Shown: positions 16,137-25,178 of the stretch, piece by piece
Position numbering within the stretch: the first letter of the stretch is position 1
How the letters are laid out: each line of letters opens with the position of its first letter
Source: an uncultured Clostridia bacterium
GTDB lineage: Bacteria > Bacillota > Clostridia > Saccharofermentanales > Saccharofermentanaceae
NCBI GenBank assembly: GCA_937876985.1
Contig: CALEFT010000016.1
Coordinates: 1 to 53,276, forward strand
Length of the DNA stretch: 53,276 nt
Direction of reading: 5' to 3'
Position numbers and translations under genes: made by a program
The notes under the pieces: model-generated
The model's database searches: none
What the model saw: only the letters and a program-made list of their open reading frames with translations
What the model was told of the DNA's origin: nothing

Positions 16137-16862
16137 ATGTCAGGTCATTCCAAGTGGAATAACATTAAGCGTAAGAAAGAAGCTGCAGACAGTGCTAAGG
16201 GTGCAGTTTTTACGAAGATTGCGAAGGAGATTGCTGTTGCGGTTAAGGCTGGCGGTGCGGATCCTGAGGGTAATTCGAGACTTAAGGACGTTATTAGCAA
16301 GGCAAAGGCTGCTAACATGCCTAACGATAATATTAATCGTGCTATTAAGAAGGCTGCTGGAGCTGGCGAAGGCGACGATTATGAAGAGATTGTATATGAG
16401 GGCTATGGTCCTGGCGGAGTTGCTGTAATGGTAAGAACTCTTACAAATAACCGTAATCGTACTGCTGCTGATGTTAGACATTTGTTTGATAAGTATGATG
16501 GAAATATGGGTGTTGCTGGTAGCGTTTCGTTCTTGTTCGAGGAGAAGGGTACAATTATTATTTCTCGCGAAGATTTTGAGGACGAAGAACAGGTTATGAT
16601 GGATGCTGTCGAAGCTGGTGCTGAAGAGTTCGAGGCTGAGGACGAGATTTATCAGATTACTACTAGTCCTGATGATTATTATCAGGTGAAGGAGCAGCTT
16701 GAAGCAAACGGATATACTTTTGCTGATTCTTCTCTTGGACCTGTACCTATTACAATGGCTGAGGTTAGTGATCCAGCTGTTATCGAGAAGCTTGAGAAGA
16801 TGCTTGATAAGATGGATGACAATGATGATATTCAAGAAGTTTATTATAACTGGGATAACTAA
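16137..16862 (+). CDS. yebC: YebC/PmpR-family protein
   Basis: A 241-residue protein that begins with the family signature MSGHSKWNNIKRKKEAADSA and carries the YebC core (KAANMPNDNINRAI, EGYGPGG, NRNRTAADVRH). Members were described as DNA-binding regulators; more recent work on some describes factors that relieve ribosome stalling at proline runs. The length matches the family. Start: an in-frame ATG four codons upstream exists, but GGAGG lies five bases before the chosen ATG. It precedes the P-loop/Gls24-like gene by 9 bases, so the two are probably co-transcribed. Confidence 0.93.
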   Translation: MSGHSKWNNIKRKKEAADSAKGAVFTKIAKEIAVAVKAGGADPEGNSRLKDVISKAKAANMPNDNINRAIKKAAGAGEGDDYEEIVYEGYGPGGVAVMVRTLTNNRNRTAADVRHLFDKYDGNMGVAGSVSFLFEEKGTIIISREDFEDEEQVMMDAVEAGAEEFEAEDEIYQITTSPDDYYQVKEQLEANGYTFADSSLGPVPITMAEVSDPAVIEKLEKMLDKMDDNDDIQEVYYNWDN

Positions 16863-16871
16863 GTACTAATA

Positions 16872-17993
16872 ATGAATAAGATTGATAAGGCTGAACTTAA
16901 TAAGATTAATCAGAATTTATCTCCGACAGATAATGTCGGAGATTTGATTAATGAGAAGCAAAATGCTGAATCAATTGGAAATCCATCTAATACAAATGTA
17001 GATAATAACACAAGACATGGTGTACTGATTCCCGAGCTTCGTTCTACTTTGCGTCGTTTTGATAAGATGAACGACAGCAAGAATTCAAATTCTAGAAATC
17101 AGGAATATTCATCTGACCAAATATTGACTAATGAGGCAATGACGCGAGAGATTCTTTCAAATATCGCTGTCGTTGCTTTTGTTGGTCCATCTGGTACCGG
17201 TAAGAGTACACGTGCTATTAAGGTTGCTAAGACGAATAATATTTCTTATTTGATTGATGATGGGCTTCTTATTAACGGAAGTAGAATTGTTGCTGGGATC
17301 AGTGCGAAGAAGGCTCCTACTAAGCTTGAGTCAGTAAGGCAGGCGCTTTTCGCTGATGCGACGAGATCAAATGTTATGAGAAGGGCTCTTGTTGAAGCTA
17401 AGCCGACTGCACTTATGATTCTAGGAACGTCGGATGCGATGCTAGAGAAGATTTGCAATAATTTGTGGCTACCACAGCCAGCAATGCTTATTCGAATTGA
17501 GGATGTAAGTACAGAGCGAGAAATTCGCGAAGCTAGAAACACGAGACTTACTGAAGGAATGCACACTATTCCTGTTCCTTCGATGGAAATTAAGCACGAG
17601 TTCTCTGGATATTTCAGTGACCCACTTAATAGACTTAGACAAAGATGGGATAAGGAACGAGGCGTCTCCCCTGTTCAGCCTGATACAGAGCGTACAGTTG
17701 TTAGACCAACCTTCTCTTCTCTTGGTTCGTATTCAATTTCTGATGATGCGATTAAAGATTTGATAACGATTATTTTGAAGAAAATCGATGGATTTGCTTC
17801 TATTACAGAATTTAAGACAGAAAAGCGTACATACGGCGTTGAGATAACGCTTGGTTTGTCGCTTTATTATGGCTATGACGCGCAATCTATACTTTATGAA
17901 GCACAGCAAAAGGTCGGCAGATATGTAGAGGAATATACTTCTATTACTATTGTCGCTGTAAATGTGCGTGCAAGTAGAGTTACACATAAATAA
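16872..17993 (+). CDS. P-loop NTPase fused to an Asp23/Gls24-like domain, function unknown
   Basis: A 373-residue protein of unknown role. Residues 1-90 are polar and probably unstructured. Residues 98-280 form a nucleotide-binding domain with Walker A GPSGTGKS at 105-112 and DDG at 129-131. The C-terminal part, about 285-373, resembles the Asp23/Gls24 (alkaline shock) fold, as in YGVEITLGLSLYYG...VGRYVEE and ITIVAVNVRASRV. Asp23 proteins sit at the cell envelope; a covalently attached ATPase is unusual. No membrane helix is seen. No ribosome site is obvious before the ATG, which lies 9 bases after yebC, so translation may be coupled. DUF6062 follows 26 bases later. Confidence 0.6.
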   Translation: MNKIDKAELNKINQNLSPTDNVGDLINEKQNAESIGNPSNTNVDNNTRHGVLIPELRSTLRRFDKMNDSKNSNSRNQEYSSDQILTNEAMTREILSNIAVVAFVGPSGTGKSTRAIKVAKTNNISYLIDDGLLINGSRIVAGISAKKAPTKLESVRQALFADATRSNVMRRALVEAKPTALMILGTSDAMLEKICNNLWLPQPAMLIRIEDVSTEREIREARNTRLTEGMHTIPVPSMEIKHEFSGYFSDPLNRLRQRWDKERGVSPVQPDTERTVVRPTFSSLGSYSISDDAIKDLITIILKKIDGFASITEFKTEKRTYGVEITLGLSLYYGYDAQSILYEAQQKVGRYVEEYTSITIVAVNVRASRVTHK

Positions 17994-18019
17994 ACTATTC
18001 TTTACGAGAGGAGTAGCCT

Positions 18020-18775
18020 ATGGAAAAAATCTATACAATTCCAGTAAACGATGCATATGACAAGAAGGGGAAGTGTCCTATTTGTTCTTTGCGTGAAGAC
18101 AGAGAAGGTCTTGAGCTTGACTATTATCTAGGTCCATCTCTAATGGAACCTGATACACGCAAGATTACGAACAAGACTGGCTTTTGTCCAGAGCATATGG
18201 GTAAGCTTAATAAACGTGAAGCAAATAGACTTGGGCTAGCACTTATGCTCCATACTCATCTATTAGATGTTAAAGAGGATATTGGCAAGCCACTTTCTTC
18301 TGCAGCACCATCAAAAGGCAATCTATTTAAGGGCAGAGATATCGAATATAAGACAAAGCTTCGCTCTATCGCAGATAAGATTGATAAGCGTGTAGCAAAA
18401 TGCCCAATTTGTGAGAAACTCGATCATACAATGGATGCTTGTCTTGAATTAATTTGCTGGATGTTTGCACATGATCAAGACTTTAAGAAGAAGTTTTCTG
18501 AGAATAATTCTCACTGTTTGCCACATACTGCCGAGCTTCTTCGTATGTGCGCTGATAAGATGAGTCAGAATGACGCTTCTGATTTTGTCTCATTATTAGC
18601 TGATGGATTCGATTCATCGATGACAGAGCTTTGTAATGATGTGGAATGGTTTACACTTAAGTTTGATTATAGAAATAATGACAAGCCTTGGGGAAATAGC
18701 AAAAATTCTATTCAACGTGCAATGAGGACTTTGTCTGCTGATAGGAGGGATTTCGATGAAAAACCAGGAAAATGA
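18020..18775 (+). CDS. DUF6062-type cysteine-rich protein
   Basis: A 251-residue soluble protein that I take for a DUF6062 member (typical start KIYTIPVNDAYD). It has two copies of a cysteine module: C19/C22 (CPIC) with C56-x2-H59, and C128/C131 (CPIC) with C166-x2-H169. This suggests two zinc sites made by an internal duplication. No catalytic motif is visible and the function is not known. Start: GAGAGGAG lies about 9 bases before the ATG. Its end overlaps the start of the DsrE-like gene by 20 bases, indicating co-translation. Confidence 0.7.
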   Translation: MEKIYTIPVNDAYDKKGKCPICSLREDREGLELDYYLGPSLMEPDTRKITNKTGFCPEHMGKLNKREANRLGLALMLHTHLLDVKEDIGKPLSSAAPSKGNLFKGRDIEYKTKLRSIADKIDKRVAKCPICEKLDHTMDACLELICWMFAHDQDFKKKFSENNSHCLPHTAELLRMCADKMSQNDASDFVSLLADGFDSSMTELCNDVEWFTLKFDYRNNDKPWGNSKNSIQRAMRTLSADRRDFDEKPGK

Positions 18776-19238
18776 ACATAATTCATTTGGAAATGACTTT
18801 GATTCTAACTTGACTATCGTTCATCCAGAATTCACAGAATTCGATATCGAAGATTCTAATACAGAGGCAAGTTTTTTTCATGAGGTAGAAGCTACATTTG
18901 ATCAGTCAGACAATATTTTCGCTATTCACAATGATTATTATTCTACTGATAGTGAGCATGGGCGTACACTTCTTAGTGCATTCTTACGAATGATTCCAGA
19001 TTCTACTAACGAAGCAGCTAAAGTGTTCTTGCTTGATAAAGGCGTTCTTCTTCTAAAAGAAGACAGCCCACTATTCGAGGATATGCTCAGTATTATTTAT
19101 TCTAATGTCATCGTTATTGCATGCAAAGAATCAATTAAAGAGTATTCTGTCGATGCTCATGAGAAAGTAGAGATTTTGCCAGCGAACAGAATTGCCGCTG
19201 ATATGATTAATGCTGGTTCTGTACTTCAGCTCGGTTAA
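18756..19238 (+). CDS. DsrE-like protein resembling the C-terminal half of YedF
   Basis: A 160-residue protein. Residues 1-55 are acidic and low in complexity. Residues 60-160 resemble the DsrE domain found at the C terminus of YedF, the sulfurtransferase-like protein linked to selenium metabolism: FLLDKGVLLLKEDSPLFEDM, then VIVIACKES, and NAGSVLQLG at the end. The TusA domain that normally precedes it in YedF is missing. The CxxC found in many YedF proteins is reduced to a single Cys (ACKES). A strong GGAGG lies inside the end of the DUF6062 gene. The assignment is by pattern resemblance only. Confidence 0.5.
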   Translation: MKNQENEHNSFGNDFDSNLTIVHPEFTEFDIEDSNTEASFFHEVEATFDQSDNIFAIHNDYYSTDSEHGRTLLSAFLRMIPDSTNEAAKVFLLDKGVLLLKEDSPLFEDMLSIIYSNVIVIACKESIKEYSVDAHEKVEILPANRIAADMINAGSVLQLG

Positions 19239-19287
19239 TAGATAATTAGATTTCTCGCTTGCTACTTATCTATTTTGTGAACATTAA

Positions 19288-19315
19288 AACCGCCTAGGGT
19301 ATTACCTAGGCGGTT
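19288..19315. terminator. Bidirectional terminator between the DsrE-like and PilX-like genes
   Basis: AACCGCCTAGG at 19288-19298 pairs perfectly with CCTAGGCGGTT at 19305-19315, with a 6-base loop. An A/T-rich tail (AATTTATTTATT) follows on the plus strand and TTTAATG on the minus strand. The two convergent genes end 50 bases to the left and 35 bases to the right. Confidence 0.85.
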
Positions 19316-19349
19316 AATTTATTTATTACTATAGTCTGTCGATTAGTAA

Positions 19350-21221
19350 TTATGCTACTGGAGTTGCTCCGTAATAGTAGTAGAATCTTTCTACAGCAAA
19401 TTCTGTTACTACAGGGACTGGTTCATCTCCTCCCTCTTCAGCATTAGGACCTTGACAATAATCAAGATTTGGTTGTCCTCCAGATACACTGACAATAGAC
19501 GCTGCTTGAATTCTACCAAAGAATCCAGTACCACCCATTAGGTGAACTGTTGCTTCATCACCAAACAATCCAATATAGGCATCAAGTGTTGAGTATGCTG
19601 ATAAGAATACTTCATTTCTGTCAGCACCAAAAATATAGCAATGTGGAATGTAACTATTGTTAAATACTCCTGTGTCTAGGTTATGTGGGCCTGCATAGAT
19701 TCCACCATATGAACCATGATCCATTGCTCTACCAATAGAGAAGTCAACACCATCCGCTAGAATGATATAAAAATCATTATCTGAGCCAACAGTGTTAATA
19801 ACATTGAATCGGCCTTGACCTAAATCCCAAGAAGTGTTTACGTACAATACTACAGAGCCCTGTGCCAAATCAATTGTTACTGTTCCATTAAGTGGAATTG
19901 CACTGTTTAAGACATAACTTCCTGCATCCCATGTTGTAGTAGTCATCATTGCTGGTGTAAGAGTAATGCTTCCTGCCGGAGGTGTTGCTGGCACACCAAA
20001 CAATGCTCTAGCATCATCACCACTTATCTCTTCTTGTGCCGCTGTGCTGAATAAATCATTTGTCAAGTATTGATTAATTCCACTAATGCCAGACATTACA
20101 GTCGCATCGCCACTAGCCTGTCTCTGTAAAGTAGCGTTTACTGTAGCTGCAATTGTATCGTAATTACCTCCACTTGGCGAACCAGAAGCAAATAATCCAT
20201 CAGCTCCCATATTAGTATAGATATTACTTGCATTCCTCATGCCCTGTAACCACTGATTACTATATGGATTAAGAACTGTGTTATAGAAACCAACAAAACT
20301 AAATGTTCCGCTTAAGTCTAGTTGTCCTTGCGCTGGGTTTCCAGATGAAGCTGGTGTTCCGTTTTGATGGAATACGCTATTTCCTTGTTGATAGGACTGT
20401 TCTAACAACTGCCAATATTCAGAACCACTGTCTGGTGTAATAAAGTACAAATTACCATTTATGGTTGATGTACCATTGTTTCCTGTAGCACTGAAACCAG
20501 CTGATGGTCCCAAGAACACTAGGTCACCATTATATGTCATTCCAGAACCAGATGTAATAATACCTGTTGAAATCAAATCAGAATACATCTGTGTACTACC
20601 ATTTCCTGCTAAATTAGCATTTCCATGCAAAAATACAGTGTTATCTGTAGCATTCCCAGCGTTCGTACCAATATTAAACTGACCTAGGTCTCCACCACTT
20701 GACAACTCGATTGTGTGCGAGAATAGATTAACTTCCTGTGTAGGTGGAGGTAGCTTAAGATAAATTCTCACCGACTCAACTTGATCAAGAATCGTTGTTG
20801 TCACATCAATGTAGTAGTACCAAGAACCATCTGGTTGCGCAGCTGGATCTCTTGAGAATTTTGCTACAGTATTAGAAGGAACTCCGTTAGCATCAGCCAA
20901 TCCACCAGGGATTGGAGTATATGAGAAATCTACTGTTGCATTTGCAGCTGCAAGAGCCTTAACAGTCTCGTCGGAAATCTCCTGAACATAAATTGCTTGG
21001 TAAATTGCTTCTGCGTATGATGTAACTGTCAAATGAGCCTGATCTATTACAGCAGAATCGTAATAACGATCTCTAGTACTTGTAGTAAGCACAATAGCGC
21101 AAAGACAGAAAATTAAAGCAAACATAAGAACCAAGATTGTCATGATAAGCATCGCACCGCGCTTATTAGACTTCGTTGTCTTCTTAGCTGTTGCCTTAGA
21201 AATTAAAGATCTAATCGACAT
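19350..21221 (-). CDS. Large PilX-like, type IV pilus-associated surface protein
   Basis: A 623-residue protein with one N-terminal membrane helix at about residues 23-47, preceded by a basic stretch ending KSNKRG. This resembles a PilX N-terminal domain: a possible prepilin-type site G22/A23, but no Glu at +5. The long exterior is rich in Gly/Asn/Ser/Thr, with repeated short beta-strand units (for example FLHGNANLAGNG, LVFLGPSAGFSATGNNG, GSVVLYVNTSWDLG). This suggests a beta-solenoid, like the C-terminal domain of other PilX-type proteins. There is no LPxTG or sorting signal. It is a single-gene unit close to the pilus locus, so a pilus tip or adhesive accessory is likely. Paired Asn/Ser-rich codons show no frameshift. 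Confidence 0.65.
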   Translation of the reverse strand: MSIRSLISKATAKKTTKSNKRGAMLIMTILVLMFALIFCLCAIVLTTSTRDRYYDSAVIDQAHLTVTSYAEAIYQAIYVQEISDETVKALAAANATVDFSYTPIPGGLADANGVPSNTVAKFSRDPAAQPDGSWYYYIDVTTTILDQVESVRIYLKLPPPTQEVNLFSHTIELSSGGDLGQFNIGTNAGNATDNTVFLHGNANLAGNGSTQMYSDLISTGIITSGSGMTYNGDLVFLGPSAGFSATGNNGTSTINGNLYFITPDSGSEYWQLLEQSYQQGNSVFHQNGTPASSGNPAQGQLDLSGTFSFVGFYNTVLNPYSNQWLQGMRNASNIYTNMGADGLFASGSPSGGNYDTIAATVNATLQRQASGDATVMSGISGINQYLTNDLFSTAAQEEISGDDARALFGVPATPPAGSITLTPAMMTTTTWDAGSYVLNSAIPLNGTVTIDLAQGSVVLYVNTSWDLGQGRFNVINTVGSDNDFYIILADGVDFSIGRAMDHGSYGGIYAGPHNLDTGVFNNSYIPHCYIFGADRNEVFLSAYSTLDAYIGLFGDEATVHLMGGTGFFGRIQAASIVSVSGGQPNLDYCQGPNAEEGGDEPVPVVTEFAVERFYYYYGATPVA

Positions 21222-21370
21222 ACTTATTCTCCTTAATTCATTTTAATATAACTACCTATATATGTGTACAAATAAGCAATTGTGAACAGGGCATTCGCAC
21301 GCACGTATAGATAGTGACACTACTATACGATGCTATTTTAACACCATATCAAGAGAATTGGTGAACAAAC

Positions 21371-21382
21371 TGTTAACAAAAA
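21371..21382. promoter_or_regulatory. TGTTAACAAAAA element upstream of the PilX-like gene
   Basis: This matches the core of the 15122-15135 dyad and is preceded by GTGAAC at 21361-21366. It lies about 150 bases upstream of the PilX-like start. It is a candidate shared operator. Confidence 0.35.
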
Positions 21383-21447
21383 GTCGAATTATTTAATAAA
21401 CGCGTCAAAATTTGAAGCAAAAGTGGCAGAAACTTGTAAAATCGTTC

Positions 21448-21484
21448 TCAAATGAAAATCATTTGACCTCAAAAAACGTTTTTT
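21448..21484. other. Two adjacent perfect dyads after the exonuclease gene
   Basis: TCAAATGA-AAA-TCATTTGA at 21448-21466 is followed by AAAAAACGTTTTTT at 21471-21484. They lie just beyond the stop of the leftward exonuclease gene. The second dyad gives a T run on the minus strand, so it may terminate that operon; the first may be an operator or part of the terminator. Confidence 0.45.
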
Positions 21485-21502
21485 GTCAAACGTATTTTAG
21501 GA

Positions 21503-22501
21503 TTATTCCTTTTCTTCAACATTCGATTCAAGAGTTTCTTCTTCGACTTCAACAACTGGATTTAAGAACTCCTCGTACTTAGTATCAATTAATGCGATAT
21601 CAGAACTTGTTGCCTGGCGAAGAATCTTAGATGCGTAATATAGTCCGAGTTTATTACGCTTTATTCTGCTGCGGCAAAAGAATTCGCCGTGGTCTTCACA
21701 AGTATATAATGCATATTCTGACTTACGTATTCTAAAAGGAGCCTTGATTACACTAAGCGCAGTATCGCAGATTGGACAATTAGTTAATGCGTTTGACAAC
21801 GCTTCGAGAGCACTTTCAATTGTTTCTGCTGGGGTTCCGACGAAGGAATAGTCCTTTGGCAAATCTGGATTGATTAACACTGTTTGGATATCAGCGATAA
21901 CATTGCTTAAGCCATATTGCAGACACAATGTCTTGAGTATGCGGCCAGTATAATAGCTATCGGCCCAAGCGTCGTGGAAGTTGATGCTTTTCGAGATGGA
22001 GAAAAAGTCGACTGCGTACTCTACGGAACGCTGAGATGCGCCCTCTCCGACGAAGCGAGAAAACATTGGCTGAAGGTCGACGAACGGAACGCCAAGCTTG
22101 CTGTCCATGCCGAAGAATTCGAGGTTCACTTTGAGCATGTCGGGGTCGGAGTTGCCCCAGCCAGCAAGGATGTAGTTGTCGCCGCAGAAGGTTTTGAAGG
22201 CTTCGTAGGCTTCCTCGAAAGGCACGCCACGCTTTAAGTCTTTCTCGGTTTTCTTGGTGAGTTTTTTGACGTGGTAGTTAAGTCTAGTGAAGTAGCGTGG
22301 ACGGATGATTTTGGAGAAGGACTCCTCGCGGATTAGCTTGCCGGATTCGTAGTGATAGCGTTCTGCGCCGATCTCGATAATCTCGCCTTTGAGCTTACTT
22401 ACATCGAAATCGTATTCCACGCCGCCCATCGGTTGGTTCCACTCGAGGTCGAATACGATAATATTGGTGTTGTCGGCTATCCTATAATCTCTCGAAATCA
22501 T
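21503..22501 (-). CDS. DEDDh 3'-5' exonuclease with C-terminal zinc-ribbon-like segment
   Basis: A 332-residue protein. The exonuclease fold covers residues 12-195, with D18 and E20 in VFDLEWN, a third acidic residue at about D119 (GWGNSDPD), and the HxAxxD motif at H176-D181 (HDAWAD). This marks the DnaQ/KapD/ERI-1-like DEDDh class acting on RNA or DNA 3' ends. A C-terminal segment has CPIC...C..H..FFC spacing, suggesting a zinc ribbon, then an acidic tail. It starts one base after the stop of the second YfhO gene, with the AAAGG inside that gene's end, so it is co-translated with the YfhO pair. A link to membrane glycan work is not obvious. Confidence 0.8.
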   Translation of the reverse strand: MISRDYRIADNTNIIVFDLEWNQPMGGVEYDFDVSKLKGEIIEIGAERYHYESGKLIREESFSKIIRPRYFTRLNYHVKKLTKKTEKDLKRGVPFEEAYEAFKTFCGDNYILAGWGNSDPDMLKVNLEFFGMDSKLGVPFVDLQPMFSRFVGEGASQRSVEYAVDFFSISKSINFHDAWADSYYTGRILKTLCLQYGLSNVIADIQTVLINPDLPKDYSFVGTPAETIESALEALSNALTNCPICDTALSVIKAPFRIRKSEYALYTCEDHGEFFCRSRIKRNKLGLYYASKILRQATSSDIALIDTKYEEFLNPVVEVEEETLESNVEEKE

Positions 22502-22502
22502 C

Positions 22503-25178
22503 TTAATTACCTTTCTTGCTGCTAATGTCGTCTTCTACGACTGTAGTAGCGTTCGTACTTGTATCGCTTATAGCAGCGTCTTCGTTCTCACTAGTATCTG
22601 CTTCAGAATTCCAGTCTGCTTTTTTCCTAAAGTCGATATATTCTATCGCATAATTGATTAGAAGCAAAGCAAGTGCTGCTAGAGAGATAATTATTCCAAT
22701 TCCAAACTCACTTCTGGAGGAGGAAAGATGGACATCGGCCTTGTTCGACAATGCGCTTATATTGAATGCGAGATATCCTCCCATAGAGAAGGATTCGGCT
22801 TCGAGACCGTTAATTTGCACTTTTATTCCTGAAGTGTATGGAATTGATGTAATGACAGTTCTTTTCTCAGTATTCGTTGGGCTTAGGTTTGTTAGGTCCA
22901 GAGAGAAAGCTTCTGAATCAATTGGCTTAATTCTCGACGTAAGCTCAGCTAATACCTCCTCATTTATGAAATATGCGAAAGCATCCTCGCCTGAGTTTAC
23001 TTCTAAGCCGTTTGTTGCTAAGTCAAAGATGGTGCTTTGTCCGATTATCTCATTCTCGTATGTGCCAATTCGGATGTTGAACTCGAGTGGATCTGCTTCT
23101 TCCTCCGGAAGCACAAAAATGAATGGTCCGTTGAAGGAGCGGTTTATCTCAAGCTCGGGGCCGCTTAGTGTTAGGAAGCAGTTGGAGCGATATGTAGAGC
23201 AAATCACTATCGGCTTTCCTACCTCTTCTTCGGTCAAAATCACGTTGCGAAGCACATTTACGCGTGAATCGGCGTTGCTTATCACCTGGTTTCCAATCAT
23301 CGGAACATCTGAAGCATATAGGTCGTACATATTGCTTGCCGGCTCGAAAAGCACGCGGCCTTGCAGCGTGGACCTAGAAACGTAATTGATTAATTCAAGA
23401 TAGTTCTTCTCCATGTATGGATTGTAATCCGACGCATCCGTGGATAGAATTAGGTACTCGGCCTGATTGTTTACGTCTTCAGCAAAAATGCCAAGACCTA
23501 GGTCATCAAGTTCTTCCGAAGACTGACTAGAATATGTGCTTAGCATACTAGCCGTCGTGCCATCTTCTAGGTAGCAGGAATAATCTACAAAGGCATCTCT
23601 GTCAAATCTTGCGAAAAGCACTTCATAAGATGTATTAAATAGAATTCCAAAAGCAAATATTGCAAAAAGAATATGGTCGTGTCTTGTGGTGCTTTTCGAG
23701 AGAGACTTGGACTTAAAGACCAACGCGTATGCAATTACTAGTAGGATTGTGAGGACGCCTGCGATTTTTGGGCGGACTACATCTACTAGATTTACTTCTG
23801 CGATTACTACGAAGATAGAGATTGCTACTGCGGCGCGGACATAGATTTTGCTGTCGATGTGCGCAAGGTTACGAATTGAGATGCCTGCAATAAGCAGCAA
23901 AAACAAGACTAGTCCTATCATTCGCGCGGACTCTGCAGTTATGGTTTGTCCCTTTGGTGCAAAAAGCGTAAGAAGTGTTGAAATCGAAGTAAATGAATAT
24001 GTAAGCATTACTATAAGAATGCTTAGGATTGCGCAGATTTTGACGCGAAGTGGAACGATTTTGTTGTAGAAAAACAAAACTACGAGCAATAGCGCGAAGA
24101 TTGTAAAATACAAATTTGGATAGTCTAGATTGTTACCGATTCCGTTGCCGATAAGCATGCTTTGGAGGAAGTCGAAAATTGTTGTTCTTGACTTGCTTTC
24201 CCAAATATCAGCAAGCACATAGTCGATATGAGAATTTGAGAAAAGATTCAAATAAAATGGAGCGCCGAGCATAATTCCTAGCACTACAAAACGCATAGCA
24301 TTAACGAAGCGAACTAAGAATGTAGAGAGTTTTCCTGACACACAAATACTTAAGAAAACAGCGAACAAGACGGCGTAACCTACTGAATACCATAAGCCAA
24401 AGAATCCCGTCGTGATAGAGATAAATACTAGCACTGTCAGAATAGTTCCGCGGCAAAGAATCGAACGCGGTGTTGAAGCGCGAACTCCTAGGTCGATTGC
24501 GAGAACGACAAGTGGCAAGAAGATTACCATATTCATCGCAGATGTTTCTTGCGCTAGGCTTAGCGCCATTGCAGATAACGAGTACGCAATTGATAGTAGA
24601 AGCGACATAATCTCATTGAGCAAAATACTTCTCCTGCATAGAATGTACATTGCAAGTGCCGCTAGTCCAATTCGGATAAAAAATGCGCTATAAAGAATCG
24701 TCTTGATTGTAATTTCGATGTTGCCAGAATCAGTTTCAGCGTTAGAATCCATCGCTAGATTGATGCAAATTAGTGTTGGAATATCAAAATCCTCACCTAG
24801 CAGAGCATTGATTGTATTTCCAAGCTCCCCTGTAATTGGATTACTTAATAGTTCAGCCTTGTCATATACTTCGTCGATGGTTCTAGTAACGCCTGTAAAT
24901 AGTCGTGGTTCGTAAGTCTTTTCGAAGAAGTATTCTGTGACGCCTAATTCTTCCTGTTCGCTAGTCTGAGGCAGTGGCTTAGAGAAAACCTTGTCCGCAA
25001 CTAATATGGACGACATAAGAATAACAATCGGTAGCAAAAACGCGAGCACTGCTGCGGCAACTCTTTTGGCAGAAGGGATAGCAAAACTAGCGCGTGTCTT
25101 TTTGTCCATCGCGCCAGCTTGAAGAGAACCCTCTTGCACTAGATTTACTTCTGAAGCAGCAGTCTTATCCTCACTCAT
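22503..25178 (-). CDS. YfhO-family polytopic membrane protein, second copy
   Basis: An 891-residue polytopic protein. The N-terminal cytoplasmic segment of about 45 residues is followed by a first helix (about 40-62), a long extracytoplasmic loop to about residue 155, about ten further helices to about residue 505, a large extracytoplasmic domain, a last helix near 845, and an acidic Asp/Glu/Ser/Thr tail. YfhO proteins (GT-C fold) act in glycosylating lipoteichoic acid or other envelope polymers. This copy is more divergent than its upstream neighbour, mainly in the first loop. It overlaps the upstream gene by 8 bases and abuts the exonuclease gene. The donor and acceptor are unknown. Confidence 0.7.
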   Translation of the reverse strand: MSEDKTAASEVNLVQEGSLQAGAMDKKTRASFAIPSAKRVAAAVLAFLLPIVILMSSILVADKVFSKPLPQTSEQEELGVTEYFFEKTYEPRLFTGVTRTIDEVYDKAELLSNPITGELGNTINALLGEDFDIPTLICINLAMDSNAETDSGNIEITIKTILYSAFFIRIGLAALAMYILCRRSILLNEIMSLLLSIAYSLSAMALSLAQETSAMNMVIFLPLVVLAIDLGVRASTPRSILCRGTILTVLVFISITTGFFGLWYSVGYAVLFAVFLSICVSGKLSTFLVRFVNAMRFVVLGIMLGAPFYLNLFSNSHIDYVLADIWESKSRTTIFDFLQSMLIGNGIGNNLDYPNLYFTIFALLLVVLFFYNKIVPLRVKICAILSILIVMLTYSFTSISTLLTLFAPKGQTITAESARMIGLVLFLLLIAGISIRNLAHIDSKIYVRAAVAISIFVVIAEVNLVDVVRPKIAGVLTILLVIAYALVFKSKSLSKSTTRHDHILFAIFAFGILFNTSYEVLFARFDRDAFVDYSCYLEDGTTASMLSTYSSQSSEELDDLGLGIFAEDVNNQAEYLILSTDASDYNPYMEKNYLELINYVSRSTLQGRVLFEPASNMYDLYASDVPMIGNQVISNADSRVNVLRNVILTEEEVGKPIVICSTYRSNCFLTLSGPELEINRSFNGPFIFVLPEEEADPLEFNIRIGTYENEIIGQSTIFDLATNGLEVNSGEDAFAYFINEEVLAELTSRIKPIDSEAFSLDLTNLSPTNTEKRTVITSIPYTSGIKVQINGLEAESFSMGGYLAFNISALSNKADVHLSSSRSEFGIGIIISLAALALLLINYAIEYIDFRKKADWNSEADTSENEDAAISDTSTNATTVVEDDISSKKGN

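Noticed and set aside
16140..16835. Long open frame on the minus strand inside yebC
   Set aside because: It mirrors the coding frame of a clearly conserved YebC protein and has no recognisable motif or ribosome site.
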